DNA of 64,000 nucleotides from Duganella qianjiadongensis (GCF_009857915.1 NZ_WWCM01000006.1:62001-126000); one strand, 5' to 3'; positions 1-10,259 are shown, counted from the stretch's first letter. The notes: a model not told the origin generated them from the sequence alone. A program made the numbers and translations.

Positions 1-434
1 CAGGCTGCGGCGGTGGCATGAGCCGGTGCCGGCAGCGCGCGCGCGGCTTCCGTCGTGACGTAACCGCGGTTGACCAGTACCACCGAGCCGTCGACCAGAC
101 AGAGCGGCGTCATCAGCCAGTAGCCGCTACCAAGCGAGGTAACAGCCTGCACCTTGCTGGTCAGTTCATACAGCAGCACGCCATTGAGCAGCACATGGCG
201 GTATTCGTCACTGGCTGCGCTGATCTGCGCCCAGTGCGAGGGAGGCGGAGGAAAATCCGGCTCTGCGTGGACCCGCTGGTTCACCCTCTCGATCAGGTCC
301 AGCTTCCATTGCAGCCGGTAGACCTGCCAGGTGCCCAAAGCGAAAAAGCCTGCACAGAGCAGGCTTGCAATCGCTAGCAGGACAACACGCAAAGCCCGGT
401 TGCGCTGGGGCGCCGGACTTTGCGTCGTCATCAT
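1..434 (-). CDS. SURF1-family oxidase assembly protein, C-terminus beyond left edge
   Basis: Inner-membrane assembly factor of the SURF1/Shy1 family, which helps insert heme into terminal oxidases. Translating the minus strand from ATG 434 gives MMTTQSPAPQRNRALR, a membrane helix at about residues 15-35, then the GTWQVYRLQWK segment and further on the LVNRGYV motif typical of the family. The reading frame stays open to base 1, so about 145 residues are present and the C-terminal part with the second helix is missing. Its ATG overlaps the TAA of cyoD (TAATG), so it is translationally coupled as the last visible gene of the cyo operon. Family assignment is confident; the second ATG at 431 could also be the start. 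Confidence 0.85.
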   Translation of the reverse strand, partial: MMTTQSPAPQRNRALRVVLLAIASLLCAGFFALGTWQVYRLQWKLDLIERVNQRVHAEPDFPPPPSHWAQISAASDEYRHVLLNGVLLYELTSKVQAVTSLGSGYWLMTPLCLVDGSVVLVNRGYVTTEAARALPAPAHATAAA

Positions 435-835
435 TACATGGCGTGCGTGGCTTCGGTCATGCCAGGCATCATGTTGTGGTTGAGGTGGTACATCACCCAG
501 ATCGAACCGCTCATGGCGATCACTACCATCATCACCGTGAACAGCAGAGCCAGCATATTCCAGCCGCCTTCCGACTTCGAGTTCATGTGCAGGAAGTAGA
601 CCATGTGGACCACGATCTGCACCGCCCCCAGCGCCAGCAGCACGAAGGCCGCGGTACTGGAGCTGGCGAAGACCTTGCCCATCACCAGCCAGAACGGAAT
701 CGCCGTCAGGATCACCGACAGGATGAAACCGGTGGCGTAGCTGCCCAGACTGCCGTGGTCGTGGTCGTCATGGTGATCGTGGCCGTGGCGGTGATCGTCG
801 TGGCCGTGGCCGTGTGCGTGGTTGCGATCGCTCAT
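434..835 (-). CDS. cyoD: Cytochrome o ubiquinol oxidase subunit IV (CyoD)
   Basis: Small membrane subunit of the cytochrome bo3 quinol oxidase, 133 aa, with three predicted helices. The core (SYATGFILSVILTAIPFW, then a VYFLHMN segment and a GWNMLALLF segment) matches E. coli CyoD closely. The start at 835 is chosen because its ATG overlaps the cyoC TGA (ATGA); longer starts would run deep into cyoC. Odd feature: residues 5-28 are very rich in His and Asp (eleven His in the first 27 residues), longer than in the E. coli protein of 109 aa, and look like a metal-binding tail. The last ten residues are also an extension. Confidence 0.95.
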   Translation of the reverse strand: MSDRNHAHGHGHDDHRHGHDHHDDHDHGSLGSYATGFILSVILTAIPFWLVMGKVFASSSTAAFVLLALGAVQIVVHMVYFLHMNSKSEGGWNMLALLFTVMMVVIAMSGSIWVMYHLNHNMMPGMTEATHAM

Positions 836-1446
836 GGCAGAACTCCCATCAGGTAGACAAAGGTGAACACGCCGATCCAGACCACGTCGAGGAAGTGCCA
901 GAACATCGACAGGCACATCAGACGGCGCTTGTTTTCAGGCGTCAGACCGTGTTTTTTCAACTGGAACATCAGCGTGACCAGCCAGACGATACCGAAGCTG
1001 ACGTGCAGACCGTGGGTACCGACCAGTGCGAAGAACGAGGTCAGGAAACCGCTACGCTGCGGGCCGGCACCTTCGTGGATCAGGTGCACGAACTCGTACA
1101 GTTCGAGGTAGATAAAGCCGCAGCCCAGCAGACCGGTCACGGCCAGCCAGATCAGCACCAGACGCAGATTTTTCTTCTGCATTTCCAGCATGGCAAAGCC
1201 ATAGGTAATCGAGGACAGCAGCAGCAGCGAAGTGTTCAGCGCCACCAGTGGCAGGTCGAACAGTTCGGCGCCCGATGGGCCGCCGGCATAGTTACGGCCC
1301 AGTACAGCATAGGTCGCAAACAGACAGGCGAAGATCAGGCAGTCGCTCATCAGGTACAGCCAGAAGCCCAGCAGCGTGCCGTTCTCTGGATGGTGCTCGC
1401 GCACGAAGAAGCGCGAGCTGACGTCGGTAGCGGTGGTATTAGACAT
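832..1446 (-). CDS. cyoC: Cytochrome o ubiquinol oxidase subunit III (CyoC)
   Basis: Subunit III of cytochrome bo3 oxidase, 204 aa, five membrane helices, usual family length. Helix segments such as [20 protein letters not shown] and the [11 protein letters not shown] and [14 protein letters not shown] blocks are characteristic of the COX3/CyoC family. It overlaps cyoB by 8 bp at its start and cyoD by the ATGA junction at its end, as expected in a tightly coupled cyoABCD operon. It has no redox centre of its own and stabilises subunit I. Confidence 0.96.
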   Translation of the reverse strand: MSNTTATDVSSRFFVREHHPENGTLLGFWLYLMSDCLIFACLFATYAVLGRNYAGGPSGAELFDLPLVALNTSLLLLSSITYGFAMLEMQKKNLRLVLIWLAVTGLLGCGFIYLELYEFVHLIHEGAGPQRSGFLTSFFALVGTHGLHVSFGIVWLVTLMFQLKKHGLTPENKRRLMCLSMFWHFLDVVWIGVFTFVYLMGVLP

Positions 1447-3442
1447 GGCTCTCCAGCAGACGAGTGCGAGCTTCTTCCGTGCGGGTCACGTCGGCCGCAG
1501 GGATGTAGTAATCGCGTTTGTAGTTAAAGGTGTGAACGATGACAGCCACCACCAGTGCCACGAAGGACAGCACGGCCGGCAGCCACATCTGCCAGATCAG
1601 GCAGAAGCCGACCACGAAGCTGATGGCCGAGATGATGAAACCGGCACCAGTGTTCTTCGGCATGTGGATGGCCAGGAAGTCTTTCAGCGGACGGGTGTAG
1701 CCGGCCTTCTTCATGTCGGCCCAGGCGTCGTTGTCATGCACGCGCGGCGTAAAGGCGAAGTTGTAGTCTGGCGGTGGCGACGACGTCGACCATTCCAGCG
1801 TACGGCCGCCCCATGGGTCGCCCGTTACATCGCGCAGTTCCTTGCGGCGCAGGAAGGAGACGAAGAACTGGATCAGCATGGCCGCAACGCCGACCGCGAT
1901 CAGGGCAGCGCCCAGTGCAGCGATGATGAACCAGATGCGCAGCGAAGGATCTTCGAAGTGGCTCATGCGGCGGGTCACGCCCATCAGGCCCAGCACGTAC
2001 AGCGGCATGAAGGCCAGATAGAAGCCCGGTACCCAGCACCAGAACGATACTTTGCCCCAGAACTCGTCGAGCTTGTAGCCGAAGGCTTTAGGGAACCAGA
2101 AGTTGATGCCGGCGAACAGACCGAACAGCACGCCACCGATAATCACGTTGTGGAAGTGGGCGATCAGGAACAGCGAGTTGTGCAGCACGAAGTCGGCCGG
2201 TGGCACAGCCAGCAGCACGCCCGTCATACCGCCGATCACGAAGGTGACCATGAAGGCCACGGTCCACATCATCGGCAGTTCGTAACGGATACGGCCGTGG
2301 TACATGGTGAACAGCCAGTTGAAGATCTTGGCACCGGTCGGGATCGAGATGATCATGGTGGTGATGCCGAAGAAGGAGTTGACGCTGGCGCCGGAACCCA
2401 TGGTGAAGAAGTGGTGCAGCCATACCAGATACGACAGGATGGTGATCACGACAGTGGCGTACACCATCGAGGTGTAGCCGAACAGACGCTTGCTGCAGAA
2501 GGTGGACACCACTTCCGAGAAGATGCCGAACACTGGCAGTACCAGGATGTAGACCTCAGGGTGGCCCCAGATCCAGATCAGGTTCACATACATCATGGCG
2601 TTGCCGCCGAAGTCGTTGGTGAAGAAGTTGGTGCCGAACATGCGGTCGATCGACAGCATGCCCAGAACGGCGGTCAGTACCGGGAAGGCAGCCACGATCA
2701 GCACGTTGGTGCACAGTGCGGTCCAGGTGAAGACCGGCATTTTCATCAGGCTCATGCCCGGTGCGCGCATCTTGACGATGGTAACGATCAGGTTGACACC
2801 GGACAGCAGTGTACCCACCCCGGCAATCTGCAGCGACCAGATGTAGTAGTCCACCCCCACGTCAGGGCTGGCCAGTATGCCGGACAGGGGCGGATAGGCC
2901 AGCCAGCCGGTACGGGCGAATTCGCCGACGAACAGCGAAGCCATGGTCAGCATGCCGCCGAACACGGACATCCAGAACGAGAAGTTATTCAGGAACGGGA
3001 AAGCCACGTCGCGCGCGCCGATCTGCAGCGGCACCACGTAGTTCATGAAGCCCGTTACCAGCGGCATCGCTACGAAGAAAATCATGATCACGCCGTGGGC
3101 GGTGAACACTTGATCGTAGTGGTGCGGTGGCAAAAAGCCGGTGCTGTCGCCGAACGACAGTACCTGCTGGGCGCGCATCATGACGGCGTCGGCAAAGCCG
3201 CGCAGCAGCATGATCAGGCCGAAGATCATGTACATGATACCGATCTTCTTGTGGTCGATGGAGGTGATCCAGTCGCGCCACAGCGGGCCCCACAGTTTGA
3301 ATTTGGTGATAGCACCGAGCACGGCCAGCGCGCCCAGCGCCACCATAGCAAAGGTGCCGATCAGGATAGGCTCATGGTACGGAATCGCTTCCCAGCTTAG
3401 CCGGCCCAAGATCAGCTTGGTCAGAGTCATTTCTTCGTGCAT
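1439..3442 (-). CDS. cyoB: Cytochrome o ubiquinol oxidase subunit I (CyoB)
   Basis: Catalytic heme-copper subunit of the bo3 quinol oxidase: reduces O2 to water with electrons from ubiquinol and pumps protons. About 667 aa, 15 predicted helices. Visible ligands: His in [11 protein letters not shown] and the HFHN pair in [10 protein letters not shown] for the hemes, WGHPEVY (CuB His and its cross-linked Tyr) and the WLHHFF pair for CuB. The ATG at 3442 lies just after the cyoA stop (3445) with an AAGAAG stretch upstream; a start 30 bases earlier would overlap cyoA, and one at 3430 is also possible. Expressed with cyoA, cyoC and cyoD. Confidence 0.96.
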   Translation of the reverse strand: MHEEMTLTKLILGRLSWEAIPYHEPILIGTFAMVALGALAVLGAITKFKLWGPLWRDWITSIDHKKIGIMYMIFGLIMLLRGFADAVMMRAQQVLSFGDSTGFLPPHHYDQVFTAHGVIMIFFVAMPLVTGFMNYVVPLQIGARDVAFPFLNNFSFWMSVFGGMLTMASLFVGEFARTGWLAYPPLSGILASPDVGVDYYIWSLQIAGVGTLLSGVNLIVTIVKMRAPGMSLMKMPVFTWTALCTNVLIVAAFPVLTAVLGMLSIDRMFGTNFFTNDFGGNAMMYVNLIWIWGHPEVYILVLPVFGIFSEVVSTFCSKRLFGYTSMVYATVVITILSYLVWLHHFFTMGSGASVNSFFGITTMIISIPTGAKIFNWLFTMYHGRIRYELPMMWTVAFMVTFVIGGMTGVLLAVPPADFVLHNSLFLIAHFHNVIIGGVLFGLFAGINFWFPKAFGYKLDEFWGKVSFWCWVPGFYLAFMPLYVLGLMGVTRRMSHFEDPSLRIWFIIAALGAALIAVGVAAMLIQFFVSFLRRKELRDVTGDPWGGRTLEWSTSSPPPDYNFAFTPRVHDNDAWADMKKAGYTRPLKDFLAIHMPKNTGAGFIISAISFVVGFCLIWQMWLPAVLSFVALVVAVIVHTFNYKRDYYIPAADVTRTEEARTRLLESHV

Positions 3443-3444
3443 GG

Positions 3445-4458
3445 TCAGTTCTTCTTGGTTGGGGTGATGCAAACTTCATCGATGCTGGCCTGGGCGATGC
3501 GGCGGGCGCTGCGTTCTGCGGCCAGCGAAACACTGGTGGCAGCGCGGGTAGCGCGGGCTTCATCTTCTGCAACCATTTCGCGGATGCAGGTGGCATTGCG
3601 GTCGACACAGCGGTTGACGATAGCTTCGTACAGATCGGCATCGACTTTGCCGAAGCGGCGTACCGGCCCGCGTTCGCTAGGCTTGGCCACTTCGGTGTAG
3701 GTGGCGCGGTCCAGCGTTTCGCTGCTGGCGCGGGTGCTGTCTACCCACTTGTCGAAATCGGCCTGTGTGGTGCCGTAGAACTTGAAGCGCATGTGCGAGA
3801 AGCCGGCGCCGCTGTAGTTGGCGGAGAAGCCTTCGTACACGCCCGCCTTGTTGATGACAGCGTTCAGCTGGGTTTCCATGCCCGGCATGGCGTAGATCTG
3901 GCCGGCCAGTGCAGGAATGTAGAACGAGTTCATCACTTCGGTCGCCGTGATCTTGAAGCGTACGGGCACATCCACCGGAGCGTACAGCTCGTTAATGGTC
4001 GCCACGCCCTGCTCAGGGTAGATAAACAGCCATTTCCAGTCCAGCGCCACCACTTCCACTTCCAGCGGCTTGACGGCGGCCGAAACGGGACGGCTGGCAT
4101 CGAGGCGCGTCAGCGGACGGTAAGGGTCCAGCAAGTGGGTGCTGATCCAGGTCAGCAGACCCAGCGCGATGATGATCAGCAGCGGCGCACCCCAGATCAC
4201 CAGTTCCAGACGGGTCGAGTGATCCCAGTCGGGCTCGTACTTGGCCGCAGTGTTGTTTTTGCGGTAACGCCACGCAAACAGCAGCGTCAGGACGATGACG
4301 GGTACGATAATCAGCAACATCAGAGCAGTAGACACCATGATCAGGTGGCTTTGTTGCTGGGCAATATCTCCGGACGGATTCATGACGACTGTATTGCATC
4401 CTGCAAGCGCAATAAGTGCGGCAACGAACAGCCCGCGTTGGGCGAGTTTATGTATCAT
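3445..4458 (-). CDS. cyoA: Cytochrome o ubiquinol oxidase subunit II (CyoA)
   Basis: Lipid-anchored subunit II of cytochrome bo3, 337 aa. Residues 1-21 form a lipoprotein signal ending in the lipobox ALAGC (Cys21); two helices follow (about 40-65 and 85-110), then a periplasmic cupredoxin domain ([23 protein letters not shown]) without CuA ligands, as expected of a quinol rather than cytochrome c oxidase. The ATG at 4458 is preferred to an upstream TTG at 4506 because it puts the signal peptide at the N-terminus. The C-terminus extends beyond the core and has extra Cys residues ([11 protein letters not shown] and CITP near the end), which E. coli CyoA lacks. First gene of the operon. Confidence 0.95.
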   Translation of the reverse strand: MIHKLAQRGLFVAALIALAGCNTVVMNPSGDIAQQQSHLIMVSTALMLLIIVPVIVLTLLFAWRYRKNNTAAKYEPDWDHSTRLELVIWGAPLLIIIALGLLTWISTHLLDPYRPLTRLDASRPVSAAVKPLEVEVVALDWKWLFIYPEQGVATINELYAPVDVPVRFKITATEVMNSFYIPALAGQIYAMPGMETQLNAVINKAGVYEGFSANYSGAGFSHMRFKFYGTTQADFDKWVDSTRASSETLDRATYTEVAKPSERGPVRRFGKVDADLYEAIVNRCVDRNATCIREMVAEDEARATRAATSVSLAAERSARRIAQASIDEVCITPTKKN

Positions 4459-4610
4459 GCGATAAAAGTGCTGTACAGAGTGGGAGGATCGTGCCACTGT
4501 ACACACAACACCAAATTATTGGGATTGGACACTTTGTCCTACCCTGTGGCCCATCCTGAATTTGATGTTGCGCAGCACTTATAAAATAAACAACTAGTGA
4601 GACAAAGATT

Positions 4611-5963
4611 ATGGCCAACATGAATACACCTCATGGGGGCAGCATCGCTGCCGATTTTCCTCCACACCAAAGTGCGGACGACGCACGGCGGATCAACACA
4701 GACGATCACGCAATTTCACCGGGTGAAATTGCCGTCGGCGTGGTGATAGGCCGGGCCTCCGAGTACTTTGACTTCTTTGTCTATGCCATTGCCTCAGTGC
4801 TGGTATTCCCGTCCATGCTATTCCCGTTCGACGGGCGGCTGGAAGGAACGTTGTACGCATTCACTATATTTGCTTTTGCTTTCATTGCAAGGCCGATAGG
4901 CACCGTCATTTCGATGGCCATCCAGCGGCGCTACGGGCGCGAAGTCAAGCTCACTGTTGCATTATTCCTACTCGGCTCGACCACGGCCGGCATCGCTTTC
5001 CTGCCCACCTACACCGAAATCGGGGTGTATGCCATTATCATTCTGTCCATCCTGCGGATAGGACAAGGTCTGGCGCTCGGCGGTTCGTGGGATGGTCTGC
5101 CGTCCTTGCTGGCGCTGAATGCGCCGGAAGAAAAGCGCGGCTGGTACGCCATGCTGGGCCAGCTGGGCGCACCGGTGGGCTTCTTCCTCGCCGCCGGCCT
5201 GTTCTGGTACCTGCTTGGCAACCTCACGGATCTGGACTTTATGGACTGGGGCTGGCGTTATCCCTTCTACGTGGCCTTTGCCATTAACGTGGTGGCACTG
5301 TTTGCCCGTCTGCGCCTGATTTCCACCAACGAATACACCCATTTGCTGGAAGAGCGCGAACTGCAGCCTACCAGCGTGATCGAAATGGCCCGTTCGCAAG
5401 GCCGCAACCTGATCATCGGCGCCCTTGCCGCTCTGGCCAGCTATGCCCTGTTCCACCTGGTGACGGTGTTCCCGCTGTCGTGGATCACCATCTATTCGCC
5501 CCGTAACATGACGGACTTCCTCGCCACCCAGATGCTGGGCGTGGTGCTGATGGCGATCGGCGTGGTCGCTTCCGGCATCATTGCCGACCGCATCGGCCGC
5601 CGCCGCACGCTCGGTACGCTGGCTTCGCTGATCGCCGTGTTCAGCGTGTTCGTGCCGATGATGCTCGATGGTGGCGAAGCTGGCCAGAACACCTTCATCA
5701 TGGTGGGCTTCGCGCTGCTGGGCCTGTCCTACGGCCAGGCTGCCGGTGCCGTCACGGCCAACTTCCCGTCGCAGTATCGCTACACGGGCGCCGCCTTCAC
5801 CTCCGATCTGGCGTGGCTGGTGGGCGCAGGCTTTGCTCCGCTGGTGGCACTGGGCGTCTCCTCGCAGTTCGGTCTGGCTTACGTCGGCCTGTACCTGCTG
5901 TCCGGTGCTGTCTGCTCGCTGGCCGCCCTGAGCCTGAACCGCGCACTCGACATCCGTAACTAA
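4611..5963 (+). CDS. MFS transporter, metabolite:H+ symporter type
   Basis: Inner-membrane transporter of 450 aa with about 12 helices and a hydrophilic N-terminus of some 45 residues. The segment GRASEYFDFFVYAIASVLVF and the loop motifs after helix 2 (RPIGTVISMAIQRRYGR) and around DRIGRRRTLG point to the major facilitator superfamily, nearest the MHS group that takes up organic acids and osmolytes. Substrate cannot be read from sequence. It is divergent from cyoA with 152 bp between the two starts, so the promoters are close and may share control. A strong terminator follows at 5987-6022. The Shine-Dalgarno is weak (GAGAC). Confidence 0.85.
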   Translation: MANMNTPHGGSIAADFPPHQSADDARRINTDDHAISPGEIAVGVVIGRASEYFDFFVYAIASVLVFPSMLFPFDGRLEGTLYAFTIFAFAFIARPIGTVISMAIQRRYGREVKLTVALFLLGSTTAGIAFLPTYTEIGVYAIIILSILRIGQGLALGGSWDGLPSLLALNAPEEKRGWYAMLGQLGAPVGFFLAAGLFWYLLGNLTDLDFMDWGWRYPFYVAFAINVVALFARLRLISTNEYTHLLEERELQPTSVIEMARSQGRNLIIGALAALASYALFHLVTVFPLSWITIYSPRNMTDFLATQMLGVVLMAIGVVASGIIADRIGRRRTLGTLASLIAVFSVFVPMMLDGGEAGQNTFIMVGFALLGLSYGQAAGAVTANFPSQYRYTGAAFTSDLAWLVGAGFAPLVALGVSSQFGLAYVGLYLLSGAVCSLAALSLNRALDIRN

Positions 5964-5986
5964 TTAGTCCACCCTGCCCCACCCCG

Positions 5987-6022
5987 ACGCCAGCGCACGG
6001 ATTTTCCGGCGCTGGCGTTTTT
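5987..6022 (+). terminator. Rho-independent terminator after the MFS gene
   Basis: Inverted repeat ACGCCAGCGC (5987-5996) / GCGCTGGCGT (6009-6018), perfect over ten bases, loop of 12, followed by a T-run (6017-6021). It lies 24 bases after the MFS stop and before panE, so it isolates the two genes. Confidence 0.88.
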
Positions 6023-6071
6023 ACATTGAAAACATGGCAAAATAGCCAGCTTTTGATACGAGGGGAGTCCC

Positions 6072-7055
6072 ATGAAAGTAGCAATCGTCGGCGCCGGCGC
6101 CATCGGCGGCTTTATCGGCACACGGCTGGCACGCGCAGGCCAGTGCCAGCTGAGTGCTTACGCGCGTGGCGCAACCCTGGCTGCGCTGCACCAGCATGGC
6201 TGGCGCCTGCAGATGGGCGACGAATTGCTGCAAGCCCCCTGTCACGCCAGCGACGACGCGAGCAAACTCGGCGTGCAGGATGTGCTGATTATCGCGGTCA
6301 AAGGCCAGTCGCTGGCCGCTGTGGCGCGGCAGATCACCCCCATGATGGGCCCGCAAACGGTCATTCTACCGGCCATGAATGGCGTGCCGTGGTGGTTCGG
6401 TCAGGGCAGCACCCGCATGGGCAGCGAAGCGCTGCAAAGCGTCGATCCTGGCGGCCTGATTGCCGCCACCCTGCCCGCTACGCAGGTATTGGGCTGCGTG
6501 GTCCATGCCAGCACTTCCACACCGGAAGCAGGTCTGGTCAGCCATAAGATGGGCAACGGGCTGATAATCGGCGAGCCGGATGGCAGCCTGTCGCCTCGCG
6601 CCGAGGCACTGGGCCAGCTCTTGCGGACGGCCGGTTTCGAGGTCAAGGTGACGGCCAATATCCGCCAGGATATCTGGTACAAGCTGTGGGGCAATATGAC
6701 GCTCAATCCCGTTTCCGCCATCACCGGCGCAACGGCTGACCGCATCCTCGATGACCAGCTGGTGGCCGAGTTCTGCCGCGCCGCCATGCGCGAGGCGCAG
6801 CAGATCGGCGCACTGATCGGCTGCCCTATCGCGGAAACGCCGGAACAGCGCCATCTTGTGACGCGCAAACTGGGCGCCTTCAAAAGCTCGATGTTGCAGG
6901 ACGCCGAAGGCGGACGCAGTCTGGAACTCGATGCGCTGGTGACTGCGGTACGCGAAATCGGCCAGCGGGTCGGCGTGGCCACGCCTTTCATCGATGCCGT
7001 GCTGGGTCTGACCCGCCTGTTTGGGCGCGTGCACGGTCTGTATCCGCAGGCTTGA
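6072..7055 (+). CDS. panE: 2-dehydropantoate 2-reductase
   Basis: Cytoplasmic NADPH-dependent ketopantoate reductase of coenzyme A synthesis, 327 aa. N-terminal Rossmann motif VGAGAIGG at residues 6-13; catalytic Lys in IWYKLWGNMTLNP; C-terminal substrate-binding segment SSMLQDAEGG...LELDAL, which carries the conserved Ser and Glu of the family. GGGGAG precedes the ATG. Stands alone between a terminator and a 199-bp gap in which I see no gene. Paralogues that act on other 2-keto acids exist, so panE is the likely but not certain role. Confidence 0.88.
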   Translation: MKVAIVGAGAIGGFIGTRLARAGQCQLSAYARGATLAALHQHGWRLQMGDELLQAPCHASDDASKLGVQDVLIIAVKGQSLAAVARQITPMMGPQTVILPAMNGVPWWFGQGSTRMGSEALQSVDPGGLIAATLPATQVLGCVVHASTSTPEAGLVSHKMGNGLIIGEPDGSLSPRAEALGQLLRTAGFEVKVTANIRQDIWYKLWGNMTLNPVSAITGATADRILDDQLVAEFCRAAMREAQQIGALIGCPIAETPEQRHLVTRKLGAFKSSMLQDAEGGRSLELDALVTAVREIGQRVGVATPFIDAVLGLTRLFGRVHGLYPQA

Positions 7056-7254
7056 CGGGACAGCGGCCCCGGCAACGTTGCGCAAATGCCTCAATGTTGC
7101 CATACCGGCCACACCAGTTTCTCCAGTGACTAGCGCCGCATGACTCGTCCAGCCATGTGTTTGGCTCCCCAAGCCAGTCTATAGCATCCGGAAATAAAGT
7201 GGTTTCGCTCTAAGATCGGTTCATTGCAGTATTGATACCGTATCCGAGAACACT

Positions 7255-8823
7255 ATGAAGCCAGCCTTGAATGTGCACGCGGCGCTGTCCGGCAAACGCG
7301 TCCTGATTACCGGAAGTACCGGCTTTCTCGCCAAAGTCGTGCTGGAAAAGCTGGTGCGCAGCGTGCCCGACATCGGCCGCATCATCCTGCTGATCCGCGC
7401 TGGCGCCAACGGCAGCGACGCGCGCCAGCGCTTTGAACGCGATATCGCCACCTCGTCCATCTTCGATCGCCTGCGTGCCGAGCAGCCTGCCTATCTGGCC
7501 CGGTTCTTTGCCGAGCGCATCGAGTGCGTGACGGGCGAGGTCACGGCGCCGTGGTTCGGCCTGCCGTCGGCAGAGTTCCACGCACTGGCGCGGCGCGTCG
7601 ATCTGGTGATCAATGCTGCGGCCAGCGTGAACTTCCGCGAGGCGCTCGATGAAGCGCTGGCGATCAATGCGCAAAGCGTCGAGCATATTGCCGAGCTGAC
7701 CCATGCCAACCATGCGCCGCTGGTGCAGGTATCGACCTGCTATGTCAACGGCTACAACCGGGGCGATATGCGCGAGCAGAACGTGACGCCGGCGCGCGCA
7801 TCGATACCCCGTCATGGCGACGGCTATTACGACCTGTATGCGCTGCAGAAGCATCTCGAACACCGCATCGCACAGGTGCGCGCCAGCACCAGTGATGCGG
7901 CAGAACTGGAACGGCGCCTGACCGAACTGGGCATCGCCGAAGCTAACTACCACGGCTGGAACGACACCTACACCTTCACCAAATGGATGGGCGAGCAGCT
8001 GGCCATGCGCGCCATGCGCGGCCGTGCACTGACTATCGTGCGCCCCTCCATCATCGAAAGCACGCTGCAGGAACCGGTGCCAGGCTGGATCGAGGGCGTC
8101 AAAGTGGCCGACGCCATCATTCTTGCCTACGCGCGCGGTAAGACCAGCTTCTTCCCGGCCAAGGCCGACGAAATCGTCGACATCGTTCCCGCCGATATCG
8201 TCGCCAACAGCGTGCTGCTGGCCGCTGCCGAAGCCATGCTGGAAGCGCCGGCCACACGCATCTATCAGGCTTGTACCGGCTCCTCCCAACCCATCACGGT
8301 GGGTGGCGTCATCGAACTGATACAGGGCGAATCGCAGCGCAACTGGCAGCAGTACGAACGTCTGTTCTACCGCCAGCCCAAGCATAATTTCCGCGTCGTC
8401 AGCCGCCCTGTGTTTCTGCTCCTGCTGCGTGCCATGCGCCTGGCTGCCACCGGCTGGAGCGGCATACGCCGCCTGCTGGGAGCTGGCGATACGCCCAGAC
8501 TGGAAGCCCTGCGCACCACCCAGCTACTGGCGCTGACGTTCTCGTTCTACACGGCGCCGCGCTACACCTTCCACAATAGTTCGCTGATGGCGCTGGCGCG
8601 CCGCTTCGGCAGCGAAGAGCGCGCCCGCTTCAATGTCGATAGTACGCGTATCGACTGGCGGGAATACCTGTGCCACATCCACATGGCGGGGCTGAACCGC
8701 TATGCCCTGCGGCCACGGGCACCGAAATCCGCCGAGGCGCAGGCCGCGGCAGCCGCAGTACCCGAGGCAGCGCAGACTGCCCAGCATGCAGTAGAACAGG
8801 CGGCACCGGCAACGCCGTTATAA
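7255..8823 (+). CDS. Fatty acyl-CoA reductase (alcohol-forming)
   Basis: Predicted to reduce long-chain acyl-CoA to fatty alcohol with NADPH, the first committed step of wax ester synthesis. 522 aa, close to the 500-520 aa of bacterial FAR enzymes. N-terminal NAD-binding_4 domain with the nucleotide motif GSTGFLAK (about residues 20-27); catalytic YxxxK pair Y239/K243 within YTFTKWMGEQ; C-terminal FAR_C/sterile domain (YTAPRYTFHNSS near residue 430). The last 40 residues are Ala-rich low complexity. A wax ester synthase gene follows 54 bp later on the same strand, which strongly supports the assignment. Confidence 0.87.
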   Translation: MKPALNVHAALSGKRVLITGSTGFLAKVVLEKLVRSVPDIGRIILLIRAGANGSDARQRFERDIATSSIFDRLRAEQPAYLARFFAERIECVTGEVTAPWFGLPSAEFHALARRVDLVINAAASVNFREALDEALAINAQSVEHIAELTHANHAPLVQVSTCYVNGYNRGDMREQNVTPARASIPRHGDGYYDLYALQKHLEHRIAQVRASTSDAAELERRLTELGIAEANYHGWNDTYTFTKWMGEQLAMRAMRGRALTIVRPSIIESTLQEPVPGWIEGVKVADAIILAYARGKTSFFPAKADEIVDIVPADIVANSVLLAAAEAMLEAPATRIYQACTGSSQPITVGGVIELIQGESQRNWQQYERLFYRQPKHNFRVVSRPVFLLLLRAMRLAATGWSGIRRLLGAGDTPRLEALRTTQLLALTFSFYTAPRYTFHNSSLMALARRFGSEERARFNVDSTRIDWREYLCHIHMAGLNRYALRPRAPKSAEAQAAAAAVPEAAQTAQHAVEQAAPATPL

Positions 8824-8877
8824 AAAAACAGATGGACGCCGCCACAGATGCGGCGCCACAGGAGGAGACAGCAGCAC

Positions 8878-10245
8878 ATGAGCAAAGCAAACGCAGCCCC
8901 AGCGGCCATGACCCGGCGCGACTATGCATGGCACCGCATGGACACCGCGCGCAATCTGATGGTCATCAACAGTATCCTGCTGTTCGAGGGTGCAGTCGAT
9001 ATGGAACGACTGGTATCGACCATCGCTCTCCGCCTGCCCAACTATCCGCGCTTTACCCAGAAGGTCGTGCAGCGCCATGGCCGCCCCCACTGGGTGGAGG
9101 ACGACAGCTTCGACATCAATCGTCATATCAAGCTGGAGCAGATGGCACAGGATGTCAGCCGCGCCGACCTGCAGAGCCATATGACGCGCCTGGCCCACCT
9201 GCCGCTGGAACGCGACCGTCCCATGTGGCATATGACGGTGCTCGATCGCGTCAACGGTGGCCACGCCATCGTCTTCCGCGTGCACCACTGCATAACCGAC
9301 GGACTAGGTCTGGTCCATGTGCTGAACCACCTGACCGACGACAACGGCCTGCATGGCCGCACCCCGTCGCCAGTGGGTCACCCGCACCGCGCTACGGTGG
9401 CGCATAACGCCGTCTGTTCGGCCGTGGCGCGCGGGATTTCGTGGCTGAAGATCGCCTTCCACGTCAGCCGTCTGTCGCTACTGTGGCCCGATGCGCATAG
9501 CCGCTTCAAAGCGCCGATGACAGGTGAAAAGCAGCTGGTCTGGCTGCCGCCGCTGGATATGGAGCGGGTCCGTGCCATGTCCAAGCGCATGGGCGTGACG
9601 CTCAACGACGTGTGGGTAGCTGCCGTTTCGGGCGCCTTGCGCAAATATCTCGATGAACATGGCCAGCGTCCGGACGGCCGTGCCCTGCGCGCTGCGGTCA
9701 CCTTCAACCTGCGCGAGAAAGCCAACGCCTTCCAGCTCGGCAATGAATTCGGTCTGGTGGCAGTCGATCTGCCGACCAATGTGGACGACCCGCGCCTGCG
9801 CCTACGTCAGGCCAGCGCGCGCATGACGGCCATCAAGCGCTCGCACCAGCCGCGCGCCACCATGGCCTTCCTGTCTATCGCCGGCTGCCTGCCTACGGCA
9901 TTGCAGCACTTTGCCCTGAACCTGTTCACTTCGAAAGGCTCGGTGGTACTGACCAATATCGAAGGGCCGGTGAGCCGCCGCTATCTGGCTGGCTCGCGCA
10001 TGACGGATCTGATCTGCTGGGTACCACAGGCGGGCAAGCTGGGCGTCGGTCTGGCCTTCATTTCCTACGCCGGCCAGATTCAGCTGGCCCTGTTTGTCGA
10101 TACCGATCTGGTGCCTGATCCCGACCGGCTGATGGCACTCACCTACGAAGCCTTCGAAGAACTGCAGCTGGCCACCGCCGGCGCGGTGGCGCCACAGAGC
10201 AGTGCCGAACTGGCTGGCGGCACTGCCCTAGCTACTGGCTCCTGA
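8878..10245 (+). CDS. Wax ester synthase / diacylglycerol acyltransferase (WS/DGAT)
   Basis: Joins fatty alcohol (or diacylglycerol) with acyl-CoA to give wax esters (or triacylglycerol) at the membrane or storage granule. 455 aa. Catalytic motif HHCITDG at residues 136-142 (HHxxxDG), the RPMW segment before it and the LNDVWVAAV motif further on are diagnostic. The ATG at 8878 is preceded by AGGAGG; an in-frame ATG 30 bases upstream has no such site. Probably co-transcribed with the fatty acyl-CoA reductase. Which product dominates in vivo cannot be told from sequence. Confidence 0.9.
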   Translation: MSKANAAPAAMTRRDYAWHRMDTARNLMVINSILLFEGAVDMERLVSTIALRLPNYPRFTQKVVQRHGRPHWVEDDSFDINRHIKLEQMAQDVSRADLQSHMTRLAHLPLERDRPMWHMTVLDRVNGGHAIVFRVHHCITDGLGLVHVLNHLTDDNGLHGRTPSPVGHPHRATVAHNAVCSAVARGISWLKIAFHVSRLSLLWPDAHSRFKAPMTGEKQLVWLPPLDMERVRAMSKRMGVTLNDVWVAAVSGALRKYLDEHGQRPDGRALRAAVTFNLREKANAFQLGNEFGLVAVDLPTNVDDPRLRLRQASARMTAIKRSHQPRATMAFLSIAGCLPTALQHFALNLFTSKGSVVLTNIEGPVSRRYLAGSRMTDLICWVPQAGKLGVGLAFISYAGQIQLALFVDTDLVPDPDRLMALTYEAFEELQLATAGAVAPQSSAELAGGTALATGS

Positions 10246-10259
10246 ATGCCGCCCAGCAT

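Noticed and set aside
1376..3400. Long His/Gln/Asp-rich open frame opposite cyoB
   Set aside because: Antisense shadow of a certain gene; composition is what reverse-strand reading of membrane-protein codons gives, with no domain.
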